Assembly: GCF_014904705.1 (NCBI RefSeq) | Contig: NZ_JACZCQ010000010.1 | Span: forward strand, 232,951-296,950 | DNA from: Nisaea sediminum | Lineage (GTDB): Bacteria > Pseudomonadota > Alphaproteobacteria > Thalassobaculales > Thalassobaculaceae | Direction of reading: 5' to 3' | Length of the DNA stretch: 64,000 nt | Shown here: positions 7,989 through 16,803 of the stretch, in pieces | Layout of the letters: each line of letters starts with the position of its first letter | Numbering within the stretch: the stretch's first letter is position 1 | Position numbers and translations under genes: made by a program | The notes under the pieces: generated by a model | Database searches by the model: none | What the model saw: only the letters and a program-made list of their open reading frames with translations | What the model was told of the DNA's origin: nothing

Positions 7989-8372
7989 TTACTTCGCGGT
8001 TTCGGCCTTGAGATAGGCGATCACGTTTTCGATATCGTCCTCTTTCTTGAGGCCGGCGAAAGACATCTTGGTCCCTTTCACATAGGCCTTCGGAGATTTC
8101 AGATATTCGGTCATGGTCTCCTCGGTCCAGACGAGACCCTCTTCGCCCTTTTCCGTCATGGCCTTGGAATATTTGAAGCTCTCGACGGTACCGGCCTTGC
8201 GTCCGAAGATCCCGACGAGGTGCGGGCCGACCCGGTTCTTTTGCTTGTCCGCGACGTGGCAGGCCTTGCACTTGTTAAAGACCTTCTTGCCCTGGTCCGC
8301 GTCGCCGGAGGCGACGGCCGGACTGGCGATCAAGGTCAGGACGGCGGCGGCATAGGCGACATTGCGCAACAT
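7989..8372 (-). CDS. Class I cytochrome c (c2/c550-like), periplasmic
   Basis: A 127-residue soluble electron carrier. A cleavable signal peptide ends near ASPAVASG (residue 22), the haem site CKACH is at residues 35-39, GPHLVGIFGRKAG follows the usual class I pattern, and the axial Met is in GTKMSFAGL (about residue 103), before the C-terminal helix VIAYLKAE. It would shuttle electrons in the periplasm between a bc1-type complex and an oxidase or reductase. I use ATG 8372, preceded by GGAGAGA; the longer frame to 8486 adds a non-signal-like arginine-rich stretch. A terminator follows directly. Confidence 0.93.
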   Translation of the reverse strand: MLRNVAYAAAVLTLIASPAVASGDADQGKKVFNKCKACHVADKQKNRVGPHLVGIFGRKAGTVESFKYSKAMTEKGEEGLVWTEETMTEYLKSPKAYVKGTKMSFAGLKKEDDIENVIAYLKAETAK

Positions 8373-8529
8373 TTCTCTCTCCACAGTTTCTGGCCGGCAG
8401 CTCGGTAACGGACCGGATATAGGCAGGCTCCCACACTCCGCCCAGTCGGCGAACTGTCGCACCGTTTTCCGGTGCCGACGCTGCATACACTTGCCGATAT
8501 GGCTTGCCGCGTAAAGCCGTGACCGTGCC

Positions 8530-9657
8530 TTAGATGTGCCGGTCAGCCAGGGTCATGTGATTGTCGAAGGCGAGGCCGGCGAAGCGCCGCGCACCGTGTT
8601 CGGCGATCGTTCCGTCCGGTCCGGCCACACGGGTCAGCAAGCGGCCGAAGCCGGTGGAGAAGCGAAAGGCGCCGGGACGGGAGCCGGTCGCTATTCCGGC
8701 GCTGTCGCGGACTGTATTGAGCATCACGAGCTTGCCGTCCGGGATCGACCAGATCGCGATCCGGTCTCCGCGCGGGAACGTGCTGGCGCCGAACCGGCCC
8801 GAGGCGTCGATCGCCACGTCGGCGCAGTAGCCCTGCAGCTGCGGCGTCAGTGTTTCCGGCGCATCGAACAAAGTACACCCGCCGTCGGGCCCGACATGTC
8901 CGACCAGCGGCGGCGCATCGGTCTTGGCACCCTGATACTGCATGCCGAAGAGCACGCTGCCGTCGGGCCCGGAATCGAGATGGCGGATGCTGTTCTTGTG
9001 CAGCTCGGCTGGCAGCTCGATCTGGCGAATGAAGGTTCCGTCGCGTACGTCGACGAAGGTAAGGTTCGGCTTCATGTCCGGGATATTCAGTTTCGCTCGG
9101 CCGCTGTCCGGATGGGTGAGAATGCCGCCATTTGCGATTGCCATAACGGTACCGCCCGGCAGCAGCGTCAGATCGTGTGGACCGATACCGAAACTGTCCC
9201 ATTCGCCGGCGCGCCGGTATCCGTCTCGGCAGTCCCAGATGCCGATCACGCCGCGGCCGCGATCGAAGTCGTTCTCCGTCGTGAAGAGCAGTTTCCCGTC
9301 CGGGGCGAAGCCGGCATGACCGTAGAAATGCCGTCCCTCCGGCGCATTGACGAATTCGCGGAGCGTCCCTGTCGCGATATCCACCACCAGCATGAATCGC
9401 CCTGGGCGGCGGGCCATGTGCACGGCCGTTTTGCCGTCAGGCGAGAGCGTCGTGGCATGGCCGCGCCCCGGGAGCGGTAGTTCGAAGGTGATCTCCCCGC
9501 TTTCCGTGCAGCCGACGAGGACGAAGCTCCCGTCATTCCTGCGGGCGGCCGAGATCAGCAGGCGGTCGTCTCCGCTTCCGGCGGTCAGCGGAGAGGTGAA
9601 CAGTGTCGTTGCGCCGGTAGCGGCGAGCCCGGCGAGTAGGTCCCGGCGTGAAATCAT
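8530..9657 (-). CDS. DUF1513 family exported beta-propeller protein
   Basis: 375 residues. The N-terminus MISRRDLLAGLAATGATTL is a twin-arginine-type signal. The rest has repeated blade-like segments (for example HFYGHAGFAPDGKLLFTTEND and GIGPHDLTLLPGGTVMAIANG) that suggest a seven-bladed propeller in the periplasm. DUF1513 proteins recur beside imelysin and DUF1111 genes in iron-regulated clusters, and this is that arrangement: it is the last gene, three bases after the second imelysin gene. Function is unknown; an iron-handling or accessory role is inferred from context alone. Confidence 0.85.
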   Translation of the reverse strand: MISRRDLLAGLAATGATTLFTSPLTAGSGDDRLLISAARRNDGSFVLVGCTESGEITFELPLPGRGHATTLSPDGKTAVHMARRPGRFMLVVDIATGTLREFVNAPEGRHFYGHAGFAPDGKLLFTTENDFDRGRGVIGIWDCRDGYRRAGEWDSFGIGPHDLTLLPGGTVMAIANGGILTHPDSGRAKLNIPDMKPNLTFVDVRDGTFIRQIELPAELHKNSIRHLDSGPDGSVLFGMQYQGAKTDAPPLVGHVGPDGGCTLFDAPETLTPQLQGYCADVAIDASGRFGASTFPRGDRIAIWSIPDGKLVMLNTVRDSAGIATGSRPGAFRFSTGFGRLLTRVAGPDGTIAEHGARRFAGLAFDNHMTLADRHI

Positions 9658-9660
9658 GGC

Positions 9661-10755
9661 TCAGTCTCCGTCCCTGCTGTTGAAACCGGGCGAGATGTCG
9701 AGCGCGACGGCGAGGTCCGTTCCAATCAGGCCAGCCAGTTCCTTGAGTTCGGTGCGGATGGCCTGCAGCTTTTCCCGGCCTTCGGTCTTCTCGAAGGCGT
9801 CGTAGAGCGGCATCCCGATGGTCGTGACGTCGCTTTCGATTCGGGTGAAGAGCCCCTTGATCCGGTCCGCAAGGGCCGCTTCACCGCTGGTGCGGAGCGC
9901 GGCGTCGAAGCCGCCGTTCAGATAAAGGTCTTCGAGCCCGCTCACCGATCGCCCCAGGATTTCGCGCGAAAGCCCGCTGCGCCAAGCCTCGGCGAGCTTC
10001 GGCCGTGCGGTCTCGCTGGTCGAGCCGAGGGGGTGACCGAGCCGGGTATCGCGATTGGCCTCGATTTCTCCCAGCAGGCTTTGCAGCAGGTCGACCGGGA
10101 CTTCGTAGGCCTCGTTGTAGGGACCGTCCCCGGTTCCGGCCACCGCCACCATGTGAGCGTAGCCGTCGTTCGGGTTCCAGTTGGCGACAAGCTCCTCGGA
10201 GATCGTGGCCAGGTTCCGGGCGATCGCACGGGTCAGGGCGCAGCGGAAAGCGCCCTTGGCGCCGGCGTAGCCGTCATGGCCCTCGGCCAGCAGGCGTTCG
10301 AGCGCGGGCAATCCCTGGATCGCGACGCTGGTGGTGGCGAAGCGCTCCGCGGAGAGGGAGGCGCTGTCCGCGTCGGCGAGGGTGCGGGCGAGCTGCTTGC
10401 CGATCTTGCCGCGCGTGTCCGGCCAAAACTGGATCCGGTAGGCACGGTCGAGATAGGTGATCGGGCCGAATTGGATATGCCGGATGTCCGCCCAGCTGAG
10501 CCAGAAATCGCGAAAGGCCCGGTCGAGCGCGAAAAAAGCCGCGGCATCCGGGGCCGCACAATAGGCGTCCGCCTCGCCGGCGAGCGTGGCGCCGGCGGCG
10601 GCGAGGCGCTCGTAACGCGGAAGAATATGGTTGGTGACGCTGGCCGCGGCGATGGTCGCATAGGCCGTCTCGGCATCCTGGGCGCGAGCGCCTTCCGGTT
10701 GCGGGAAGAAGGAGACCGAGAAGGCGATGGCTGCTGAAGCTACGATGCGTTTCAT
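9661..10755 (-). CDS. Imelysin-family (M75) exported protein, second copy
   Basis: A 364-residue periplasmic or surface protein with a signal peptide ending near EGARAQD (residue 27). The segment GLPALERLLAEG (about residues 145 to 160) corresponds to the imelysin GxHxxE region but lacks the histidine, so the metal site is degenerate. It differs clearly from the first imelysin protein of the cluster. Imelysins such as IrpA and EfeO-like proteins are associated with iron uptake and are not proven peptidases. The start is 13 bases downstream of the DUF1111 gene, so the two are probably co-transcribed. Confidence 0.85.
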   Translation of the reverse strand: MKRIVASAAIAFSVSFFPQPEGARAQDAETAYATIAAASVTNHILPRYERLAAAGATLAGEADAYCAAPDAAAFFALDRAFRDFWLSWADIRHIQFGPITYLDRAYRIQFWPDTRGKIGKQLARTLADADSASLSAERFATTSVAIQGLPALERLLAEGHDGYAGAKGAFRCALTRAIARNLATISEELVANWNPNDGYAHMVAVAGTGDGPYNEAYEVPVDLLQSLLGEIEANRDTRLGHPLGSTSETARPKLAEAWRSGLSREILGRSVSGLEDLYLNGGFDAALRTSGEAALADRIKGLFTRIESDVTTIGMPLYDAFEKTEGREKLQAIRTELKELAGLIGTDLAVALDISPGFNSRDGD

Positions 10756-10768
10756 GTCGTCCTCCTCG

Positions 10769-12262
10769 TCAGAGGGAATTCAGGAAGCGAAGCAGGTGCT
10801 CGCGTTCCTGCTTGGAGAGAGCGAGCACCCGGTCGCGCGCGCTTGCGGCTTCGCCACCATGCCAGAGAATTGCCTCCAGCAGGTTCCGTGCGCGACCGTC
10901 GTGCAGGAAGAAGGTATGGCCATTGACGGTGTCGGTGAGACCGATACCCCAGAGCGGCGGCGTGCGCCATTCCCGTCCGTCCGCGTTGCCGTCGGGGCGG
11001 TTATCGGCGAGGCCGTCACCCATGTCGTGCAGCAACATGTCCGTATAGGGCCAGATTAGCTGGAAGGACTGCTCCGGCCGCAAGGGATCGCGCGGCGTCA
11101 CATATTTCGGGCGATGACACGCGATGCAACCGGTCTCGTAGAACACCCGCTTGCCGGCAAGTACCGACGGATCATCCACTTTGCGCCGTGCCGGAACGGA
11201 CAGGTTGCGGCTGTAGAAGGTCACGAGATCGAGCAGGTGATCGTTCACTTCGACATTGCCGTCCTCGGCGTCGCCGCCGTGCGGAGCGTCGAGACAGACC
11301 GGCTGTGCCTCCGTGCAATCGCCGGCATTGGCCGGATGCACGCTCGACGATATGCCAAGGTCGCCGGCGAAGGCGGCGGAAACCTGATCCTTCAGGGTCG
11401 GCTCGTTGGCCTTCCAGCCGAAACGGCCGAGCATGACTTCCCGATGAAGCGCACTCATGACCCGGTTGGGGCGTCCGGAGACACCGTCTCCGTCCCGGTC
11501 GTCGGGATCGGCCCAGCTAAGGATATCTTCTTCGGAGAGCGCCTCCAGAAGGCCAAGGCCGATCATCGGCGTGGCGATCCGGGCGGATATCATGAGGTCG
11601 TTGCGGATTGCCCCATAGGCGGGATCGGCGAGGGTGACCGTCGGCTTGCGAAGTTCGATCATGGTGCCGTCTGCGAGCGCGATCGGAACCGGTTCGTAGC
11701 TGATCTCGACCTGCGCCTCGGCGTCCAGGCCCGGTGTGGCGAAGGGTTGCAACTGGCCACCATAGACCGGGTCGGGGATCGCGTGGACGGTTCCGGCCTC
11801 CAAAAGCGCCCGCTCCGCATCGTTCCGGGGCGGAACGCTGAGCCGGATTAGGAGGGCGACGGAACCCGCGTGAACGCCGACCGGTGGCGCGCCGCGCCCG
11901 TCCTTCAGATGGCAGCGCTGGCAGGAGCGGGCATTGTAGAGCGGGCCGAGGCCGTCGGAGGATTTGGTGCTGGCGGGCGAGCTGACCCACATCTTCTTGA
12001 AGATGCCGTCGCCGATTTCGAAATCGAGCCTACGCTCGAAGGCCATGTTGGCCGAGGGATGAGAGAAGACGTCGCCATTGATTCGTTTGAGGTGCGTCGT
12101 CGCTCCCCCTTGCATGGTCTCGTACTTCTCGGCGCTGGAGAAATCCGAGGTCGGCGCCACCACGCGCGTGATCCGTTCGGCGTCGCTGCCGGCGGCGCTC
12201 TCTGAAATGCCGCCGGCGATGGCGAGCAGCGCGGTCAGCAGCAGGGTCTTTCTGTTCAACAT
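10769..12262 (-). CDS. DUF1111 diheme oxidoreductase-like cytochrome c
   Basis: A 497-residue exported protein with an N-terminal signal (about residues 5 to 25). Two c-type haem sites are seen, CQRCH near residue 135 and CIACH near residue 375, plus the family sequence LHDMGDGLADNRPDG and a closing WGIGLTDTVNGHTFFLHDG. DUF1111 proteins resemble MauG/peroxidase-type diheme enzymes and have been called thiol oxidoreductases. Sitting between two imelysin genes, it could oxidise or reduce iron during uptake; that role is inferred. It begins after a terminator, so readthrough or a promoter in 12263-12339 is needed. Confidence 0.88.
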   Translation of the reverse strand: MLNRKTLLLTALLAIAGGISESAAGSDAERITRVVAPTSDFSSAEKYETMQGGATTHLKRINGDVFSHPSANMAFERRLDFEIGDGIFKKMWVSSPASTKSSDGLGPLYNARSCQRCHLKDGRGAPPVGVHAGSVALLIRLSVPPRNDAERALLEAGTVHAIPDPVYGGQLQPFATPGLDAEAQVEISYEPVPIALADGTMIELRKPTVTLADPAYGAIRNDLMISARIATPMIGLGLLEALSEEDILSWADPDDRDGDGVSGRPNRVMSALHREVMLGRFGWKANEPTLKDQVSAAFAGDLGISSSVHPANAGDCTEAQPVCLDAPHGGDAEDGNVEVNDHLLDLVTFYSRNLSVPARRKVDDPSVLAGKRVFYETGCIACHRPKYVTPRDPLRPEQSFQLIWPYTDMLLHDMGDGLADNRPDGNADGREWRTPPLWGIGLTDTVNGHTFFLHDGRARNLLEAILWHGGEAASARDRVLALSKQEREHLLRFLNSL

Positions 12263-12339
12263 GTGCCTGTTCTATCGCAAGAACACGGGCCGTTCCAATG
12301 GAGGGAACGGGACGTTTTATCGCAGTCCGGTTCTCTCCC

Positions 12340-12372
12340 GGAATAAAAGAGGGGGCGGCGTGAGCCGCCCCC
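12340..12372 (-). terminator. Intra-cluster terminator after the first imelysin gene
   Basis: A perfect nine-base stem, GGGGGCGGC and GCCGCCCCC with a four-base loop (12351-12372), followed on the minus strand by TCTTTTATT. It lies between the first imelysin gene and the DUF1111 gene, so expression of the distal genes is probably lower or separately controlled. Confidence 0.75.
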
Positions 12373-12404
12373 TAGTGGGAGAGATATGCTGGTGTCGCAC
12401 CCGC

Positions 12405-13694
12405 TTACTGAAAGACAGCTCCCGGGTTGTCGAGACTGTCGGAGCCTTCGAACTCGAGGGCAGACAGACCGAGCGCTGCGACGACACGCTCGATCGACTT
12501 GGTTTGCGCGGTCAGGGCGTCGACGGCGGCTTGAACGATCTCATTGCCGCGCGCGTTTCCCTCCGCGAGCATCTGGTCATAACGCTGACCCTTCTCCGCT
12601 TCGTCGGAGAGGACCGTCATCCTGTTCATGGTGGCGTCCAGGGCGGCGCGCAGGTCGGCGTCGGCACCCTTGTCCGTGGCGGCGACCAGGGCGGACAGGC
12701 TCGCGCCTTTCACGACCGTGCCGTTGATCCGCTTGTATTCGCCGAGATAGACATTCCGGATTCCCAGCGCATCGTTGTAGTGCGAGCGGTGGGTGTTATC
12801 GCTGAAGCAATCATGCTCTTCCTCGGGATCGTGCAGCATGAGGCCGAGCTTCATCCGCTCGCCGGCGAGTTCGCCGTAGGAGAGGCTGCCCATGCCGGTC
12901 AGGATCGTGGCGATGCCCTTGTCCGCATCGCCATCCAGAAGGCCGGTGCGCGCGGCGCCGCCGTCGGCCCACTGGGCCGCCATCCACTCAAGCTCGTCCA
13001 CCAGCATGTCGGTGGCGACGGCGAGATAGGCGGCGCGGCGCGCGCAATTGCCATTGGTGCAGTTCCCGGTGTCGAAATCGCTGGCCTTGCGGTCACCCGC
13101 GCCTGCGCCGGTGCCGTTCAGGTCCTGCCCCCAGAGCAGGAACTCGATGGCGTGGTAACCGGTCGAGACATTAGCCTCGATCTCGTCGATCTCGTGCAGC
13201 GATTCGACCAGAGCGCGGTCGATCGTACCGGCGTCGATGGTCTTGCCGCCGATCGTCATAGCCGGGTTCGCGATCACGTTCGCGGTGTAATAGGGATTGG
13301 CGTCCGACTCGGAGCCGTAATAGTCGGTCTTCACGTAGTCGATCAGGCCTTCGTCGAGCGGCCAGGCGTTCACCTTGCCTTCCCAATCATCGACGATCGC
13401 ATTGCCGAAACGGTAAGCCTCGGTCTGCTGGTAAGGCTCGCGCGCGGCGATCCAGGCGCTGCGCGCCACGGCCAGATTGGCCTCTGTCGGCGCTGCGATC
13501 AGCGTGGAAACCGCATTGCGGAGGGATTCGGCGCTCGCGAGGGAGTCGGCATAGCCGGCCGCGGCGATGTCCGCATAGGTCGCGAGCACTGCTTTCTTGG
13601 AGCCGCTCTCGTCGGCGCTGGCCGGGAGGCCGGTCAGGGCGCCGGCGACTGTCGCTGCGGCGATCACCATCTGTGCAAAAATCTTGGTCTTCAT
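12405..13694 (-). CDS. Imelysin-family (M75, IrpA-like) exported protein, first copy
   Basis: A 429-residue protein whose signal peptide ends near LPASADE. It contains the full imelysin signature GYHAIEFLLWGQDLNG (GxHxxE, about residue 150), and later the HDCFSDNTHRSHYNDALG motif shared with IrpA-type proteins. Imelysins are iron-regulated periplasmic or surface proteins thought to bind iron. I start at ATG 13694, which is preceded by GGCGAGAG; a second ATG five codons upstream lacks such a site. A likely Fur box lies 66 bases upstream and a strong terminator follows, so this is the first and best-expressed gene of the iron cluster. Confidence 0.92.
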   Translation of the reverse strand: MKTKIFAQMVIAAATVAGALTGLPASADESGSKKAVLATYADIAAAGYADSLASAESLRNAVSTLIAAPTEANLAVARSAWIAAREPYQQTEAYRFGNAIVDDWEGKVNAWPLDEGLIDYVKTDYYGSESDANPYYTANVIANPAMTIGGKTIDAGTIDRALVESLHEIDEIEANVSTGYHAIEFLLWGQDLNGTGAGAGDRKASDFDTGNCTNGNCARRAAYLAVATDMLVDELEWMAAQWADGGAARTGLLDGDADKGIATILTGMGSLSYGELAGERMKLGLMLHDPEEEHDCFSDNTHRSHYNDALGIRNVYLGEYKRINGTVVKGASLSALVAATDKGADADLRAALDATMNRMTVLSDEAEKGQRYDQMLAEGNARGNEIVQAAVDALTAQTKSIERVVAALGLSALEFEGSDSLDNPGAVFQ

Positions 13695-13759
13695 ATCTCT
13701 CGCCTTCATTTGGCCGACCGGTCGGAGCCGTCGGTTCCGGTGTCGATGAGAGAACCTTA

Positions 13760-13776
13760 TTGAAAGTCATTCTCAA
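13760..13776 (-). promoter_or_regulatory. Putative Fur box upstream of the imelysin cluster
   Basis: The minus strand reads TTGAGAATGACTTTCAA, matching 15 of 17 positions of the common Fur-box form TTGAGAATGATTCTCAA. It is AT-rich within GC-rich surroundings and lies 66 bases before the imelysin start, where a promoter would be expected. It implies iron-dependent repression. Confidence 0.65.
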
Positions 13777-13851
13777 TTGCAATAGCCATAGAATACTAAT
13801 TTTGTCTTCTTTAAAATGCAATTATTTCAAATGGATAAAGAATATTTTGGA

Positions 13852-14277
13852 TCAGGAGGACGGAAGTTCGTCGGGGATCGCTTCGAGGACAAGGGAGGCG
13901 TAAACGTCGGATTCCAATATCAGGTTCTGAAGCTCCAGATGGGCGAGTTCGATCTTCACGCGGAGGCCGCCATCATTTTGGGAAACCCGGTCGCAGGCGA
14001 TGCAGGTTTTCGTTCCCGTGAGACGAAAGTAGGTGCGGGATGAGTCAAAATCGGGCAACTCGCCGACGATATGCATTCCGATGAGCGAGATGTCCTGCAC
14101 CGCAACAGGCCAGCTTTCCCGGAAGTCCGGCGACGTAGAGATCGCCCCCGTCAGCGATGTCTCGCGACGGTTGAAGCTGCGACGTTCCGGTTGGCCTTCT
14201 GGGGCGCGCGATGTGATTGACGGTGCGATTGTCCGATCCCCGTCAGATAATGCCGGTGCAGTTATCGATTCTGGCAT
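13852..14277 (-). CDS. PilZ-domain protein
   Basis: A 141-residue protein. After a short disordered lead it carries RRSFNRRET (the RxxxR c-di-GMP motif, about residues 31 to 38) and VQDISLIGMHIVGE (the D-x-S-x-x-G part), then a beta-rich C-terminus, so it should bind cyclic di-GMP. The open frame runs far upstream to 14535 inside the pentapeptide gene, but coding character begins at ATG 14277 (MPESITAPALSDGD). It overlaps the end of the pentapeptide gene by 35 bases, so the two are coupled. The output is unknown; the neighbours suggest a membrane- or surface-associated signalling assembly. Confidence 0.75.
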   Translation of the reverse strand: MPESITAPALSDGDRTIAPSITSRAPEGQPERRSFNRRETSLTGAISTSPDFRESWPVAVQDISLIGMHIVGELPDFDSSRTYFRLTGTKTCIACDRVSQNDGGLRVKIELAHLELQNLILESDVYASLVLEAIPDELPSS

Positions 14278-15430
14278 GTTCCCAGATCGTGCCGACCTGA
14301 ACCGAGTCGTTGAAGATCGCGCCATCGATCTTGGCGCGGCCGAAATTGGTGCCGTGAAGGGCGGCGCCGTTGAACATGACGGGTATCGTCTTGCCAGTTC
14401 GCTGGTGTTTCGCATTGAAGATTTCGGCGACTTCGAGGCGCGCGCCCATGAACTTCGTTTCCCGCAGATCCGCGTTGGAGAACATTGTGCCACGGAGGGC
14501 CGCGCCAATGAAGCTTGCACGAACCAGGCTGGCACCGGAGAAATTGGCGAGCATCAATTCGGACTGGTCGAAAGTCGCGCCGTCCAGATTTGCGCCCGAG
14601 AATGTCGCGCCGCGCAGATCGCATCCCGTCAGCTCGATCTCGTGCAGGTCCATGCCGCTGAAATCGGCCCGCTCGCCAACCTCGCCGTTCGAGACGATCC
14701 ACTTGCTGTGCAACCCGATCATCTCCGCGATCTCGCCGGGAAGATCCTCGCTGTTCTCCAAAGTGATTGCGCCGTCGAGATTGGTATTGTGCAGCTTGGC
14801 TTTCGACAGGTCGACATTGCGCAGATTGGCGCCCGAAAGATCGCAGTTCGAAAGGTTCGTTCCGACGACAGAAGCGCCGGCGAGAATGACCCCGCGCAAT
14901 TTGGACCCGGAGAGGTCAGCCCCGTCCAGGGTCGCGCCGGCGAGGTTGACCGCATGCATGTCGTCGTCGGTGAACATCGTGCCGATGGCGCGGACATTCG
15001 TCAGATTGGCGTCCTGAAGGTCGGCTCCGCGAAGATCGACGTCGTTCATATTCGCGCCGTCCAGATTTGTGCTCGTGGCGCCGCCGTTGCTCTTGGTGGC
15101 CCATCGGACGATCTGGCCGGGCCGCATGTCGGCCTCCAGCAGGGAGGCGCCGGTAAGGTCCGCCATCGTGAAGTTCGCGCCGCGGAGGTCGGCTTTGGAG
15201 AAGATCGCGCCCTTCAGGTCTGCCCAGGCGAAGTTCGAACCGTAGAGATCGGATTTGCTGAAGTCGGTGCGCCCGCACGAGGTCTCGGTGAAATCTGCGC
15301 AAGGGATGACCGCCTGCGTCAGGGACATGTAGTCGAAGCGGCATTTCGAGACGTCGAGGTCGTTGTGGTTGAGTCGGGTCCCGCCCGGCCGCCCGGCGAC
15401 ATATGCATGGTGCGACTTTATCGAGGTCAT
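14243..15430 (-). CDS. Pentapeptide-repeat protein, paralogue A
   Basis: A 395-residue cytoplasmic protein built of A(D/N)LxX repeats that fold as a right-handed quadrilateral beta-helix. Two repeat blocks are separated near residues 215 to 235 by a linker, HSKWIVSNGEVGERADFSG. A similar cap (SHHAYVAGRPGG) sits at the N-terminus, so the protein looks internally duplicated. A repeat interruption, FNAKHQRTGK, near the C-terminus is shared with paralogue B at 16804. The start is uncertain: ATG 15430 has AGAAGAGG just upstream and aligns with paralogue B, while ATGs at 15481 and 15568 are also in frame. The gene is divergent from the cyclase-like gene and coupled to the PilZ gene. Function is unknown. 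Confidence 0.82.
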   Translation of the reverse strand: MTSIKSHHAYVAGRPGGTRLNHNDLDVSKCRFDYMSLTQAVIPCADFTETSCGRTDFSKSDLYGSNFAWADLKGAIFSKADLRGANFTMADLTGASLLEADMRPGQIVRWATKSNGGATSTNLDGANMNDVDLRGADLQDANLTNVRAIGTMFTDDDMHAVNLAGATLDGADLSGSKLRGVILAGASVVGTNLSNCDLSGANLRNVDLSKAKLHNTNLDGAITLENSEDLPGEIAEMIGLHSKWIVSNGEVGERADFSGMDLHEIELTGCDLRGATFSGANLDGATFDQSELMLANFSGASLVRASFIGAALRGTMFSNADLRETKFMGARLEVAEIFNAKHQRTGKTIPVMFNGAALHGTNFGRAKIDGAIFNDSVQVGTIWEHARIDNCTGII

Positions 15431-15674
15431 AACCTCTTCTGGGATGGGGCGATGCTCGGATATCTCAAATGCCACGGTCATGCAGACACTCGAAGGTTCA
15501 ATATTTGCCGCATGCGCGACGCGAATGCACGTGACGGTGAACCCCCCGGAATTTGGGAGATCGTGCATCCGACGAAAGCCACGGGACGCATTTTCTGTTC
15601 AGGTTCAAGGTGGTTTCCGACCGCCATAGTATGGCTTAGGTTATGGAGCAATCCTTTACACTTGGTGAACGAGT

Positions 15675-16790
15675 ATGCAGGAGACCGTGAGATCGCAGCC
15701 GCCCGTCGGACGCCGGGACGACCTGCGCCTTTCCTTGAATCAGCTTCTCTTCGGTCTGTCGCAGTTCGGCTCGAACGCGGTCGTGGCATGGCGTCCGTCA
15801 CGCAAGGGCCTTGAGATCATCCTGCTGCCGAAGACGCGTCTCTTTCAACTGAAGGAGCCGGAGGAACGGATCTTCGAGGGGCCGCGTCACTGCACGGACG
15901 AGGAATTCAAGCTCATCGTGAGTTTTCTCGGTGTGCAACCGACGGAAATCCGGCTGGATTTCCCGATCGGAGGCAGCGGCAACGGGCTTTCGCACGACGA
16001 TGTCGAATCCGTCATGTCCCGCTACTCGATCGGATTCGCCCGCTTCCGCACCGTCTTCCTCATCGATGTCGTCGGGTTCTCGAAATACAGCCCGGAAGAG
16101 CAGGCAAACCATCTGTCGACGCTGAAATTCAGCCTCTCGCTCGCCGAGGCGACCCTGCACCAGAAAGGGCTGCCGATGGTCATGGGGCGCTCGACGACCG
16201 GCGACGGCTATTACGTCTGGAACCTCGAGACTGGCATTGAGGAGGATATCAGCCTCTTCGTTCTGATGACCCTGTTCTCGCTCTATTACAAGAGCCTGCA
16301 GCGGGAAATGACGGACAAGATGCCGCTGCCGGACATCAGATTGGCTCTCAGCGGCGGTAGCCATTACGTATTTTACGAGCCGAGCCCGAAATATGTCGCG
16401 CGCCACGAATATATCGTCGGCGACGTCACCATCAATGTCGCCCGTCTGATCGGCAAGGCGCGCACGGATCAGATCCTGGTCGGCGATTGCGCGAACCTCT
16501 CCCTCGGCTCAGACATCTGGACCGCGCACCGCTATGTCATGGCGGCGAACAAGGTTCTGGACGGGTTCAGGGGGCTGAATGTTTTCGGCGACCAGGTCGA
16601 GGAGATCAGGTTCTACCTCACAGGCCCGAAGGACGAAGCGCGGTTCCGCAATCAGAAGATCAAGATCGTGGACAAGCACGGTTTCGACCACATCTGCTAC
16701 AACGCCAAGGTCAATACCCACATGAAGGGGGCGAAATCGATTTTCGCCGGGTTGCAGCATCAGGATTTGCGGAATTCGATGAAGAGCTGA
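15675..16790 (+). CDS. Class III nucleotidyl cyclase-like protein with altered catalytic residues
   Basis: 371 residues with no clear membrane segment. The cyclase domain spans about residues 120 to 290: FLIDVVGFSKYS (metal Asp131), TGDGYYVW (metal Asp177), YIVGDVTINVARLIGKA (Asn254, Arg257). Both metal aspartates are present. The positions that set the base are not those of adenylate cyclases (Lys and Asp): here Ser or Arg and Glu. The Asn-to-Arg spacing is also one residue shorter than usual. It may make an unusual nucleotide or act as a binding pseudo-enzyme. The N-terminal 110 residues match nothing I know. It lies between two pentapeptide genes on the opposite strand. Confidence 0.75.
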   Translation: MQETVRSQPPVGRRDDLRLSLNQLLFGLSQFGSNAVVAWRPSRKGLEIILLPKTRLFQLKEPEERIFEGPRHCTDEEFKLIVSFLGVQPTEIRLDFPIGGSGNGLSHDDVESVMSRYSIGFARFRTVFLIDVVGFSKYSPEEQANHLSTLKFSLSLAEATLHQKGLPMVMGRSTTGDGYYVWNLETGIEEDISLFVLMTLFSLYYKSLQREMTDKMPLPDIRLALSGGSHYVFYEPSPKYVARHEYIVGDVTINVARLIGKARTDQILVGDCANLSLGSDIWTAHRYVMAANKVLDGFRGLNVFGDQVEEIRFYLTGPKDEARFRNQKIKIVDKHGFDHICYNAKVNTHMKGAKSIFAGLQHQDLRNSMKS

Positions 16791-16803
16791 GGCGCGCCGC
16801 GCC

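Noticed and set aside
12269..12284. Inverted repeat GTTCT-N6-AGAAC before the DUF1111 gene
   Set aside because: Short, lies within the leader seven bases from the start codon, and matches no regulator I can name.
14033..15814. Plus-strand open frame of 593 residues rich in repeats
   Set aside because: Exact antisense shadow of the pentapeptide gene; its repeats are the reverse reading of the ADLxX codons.
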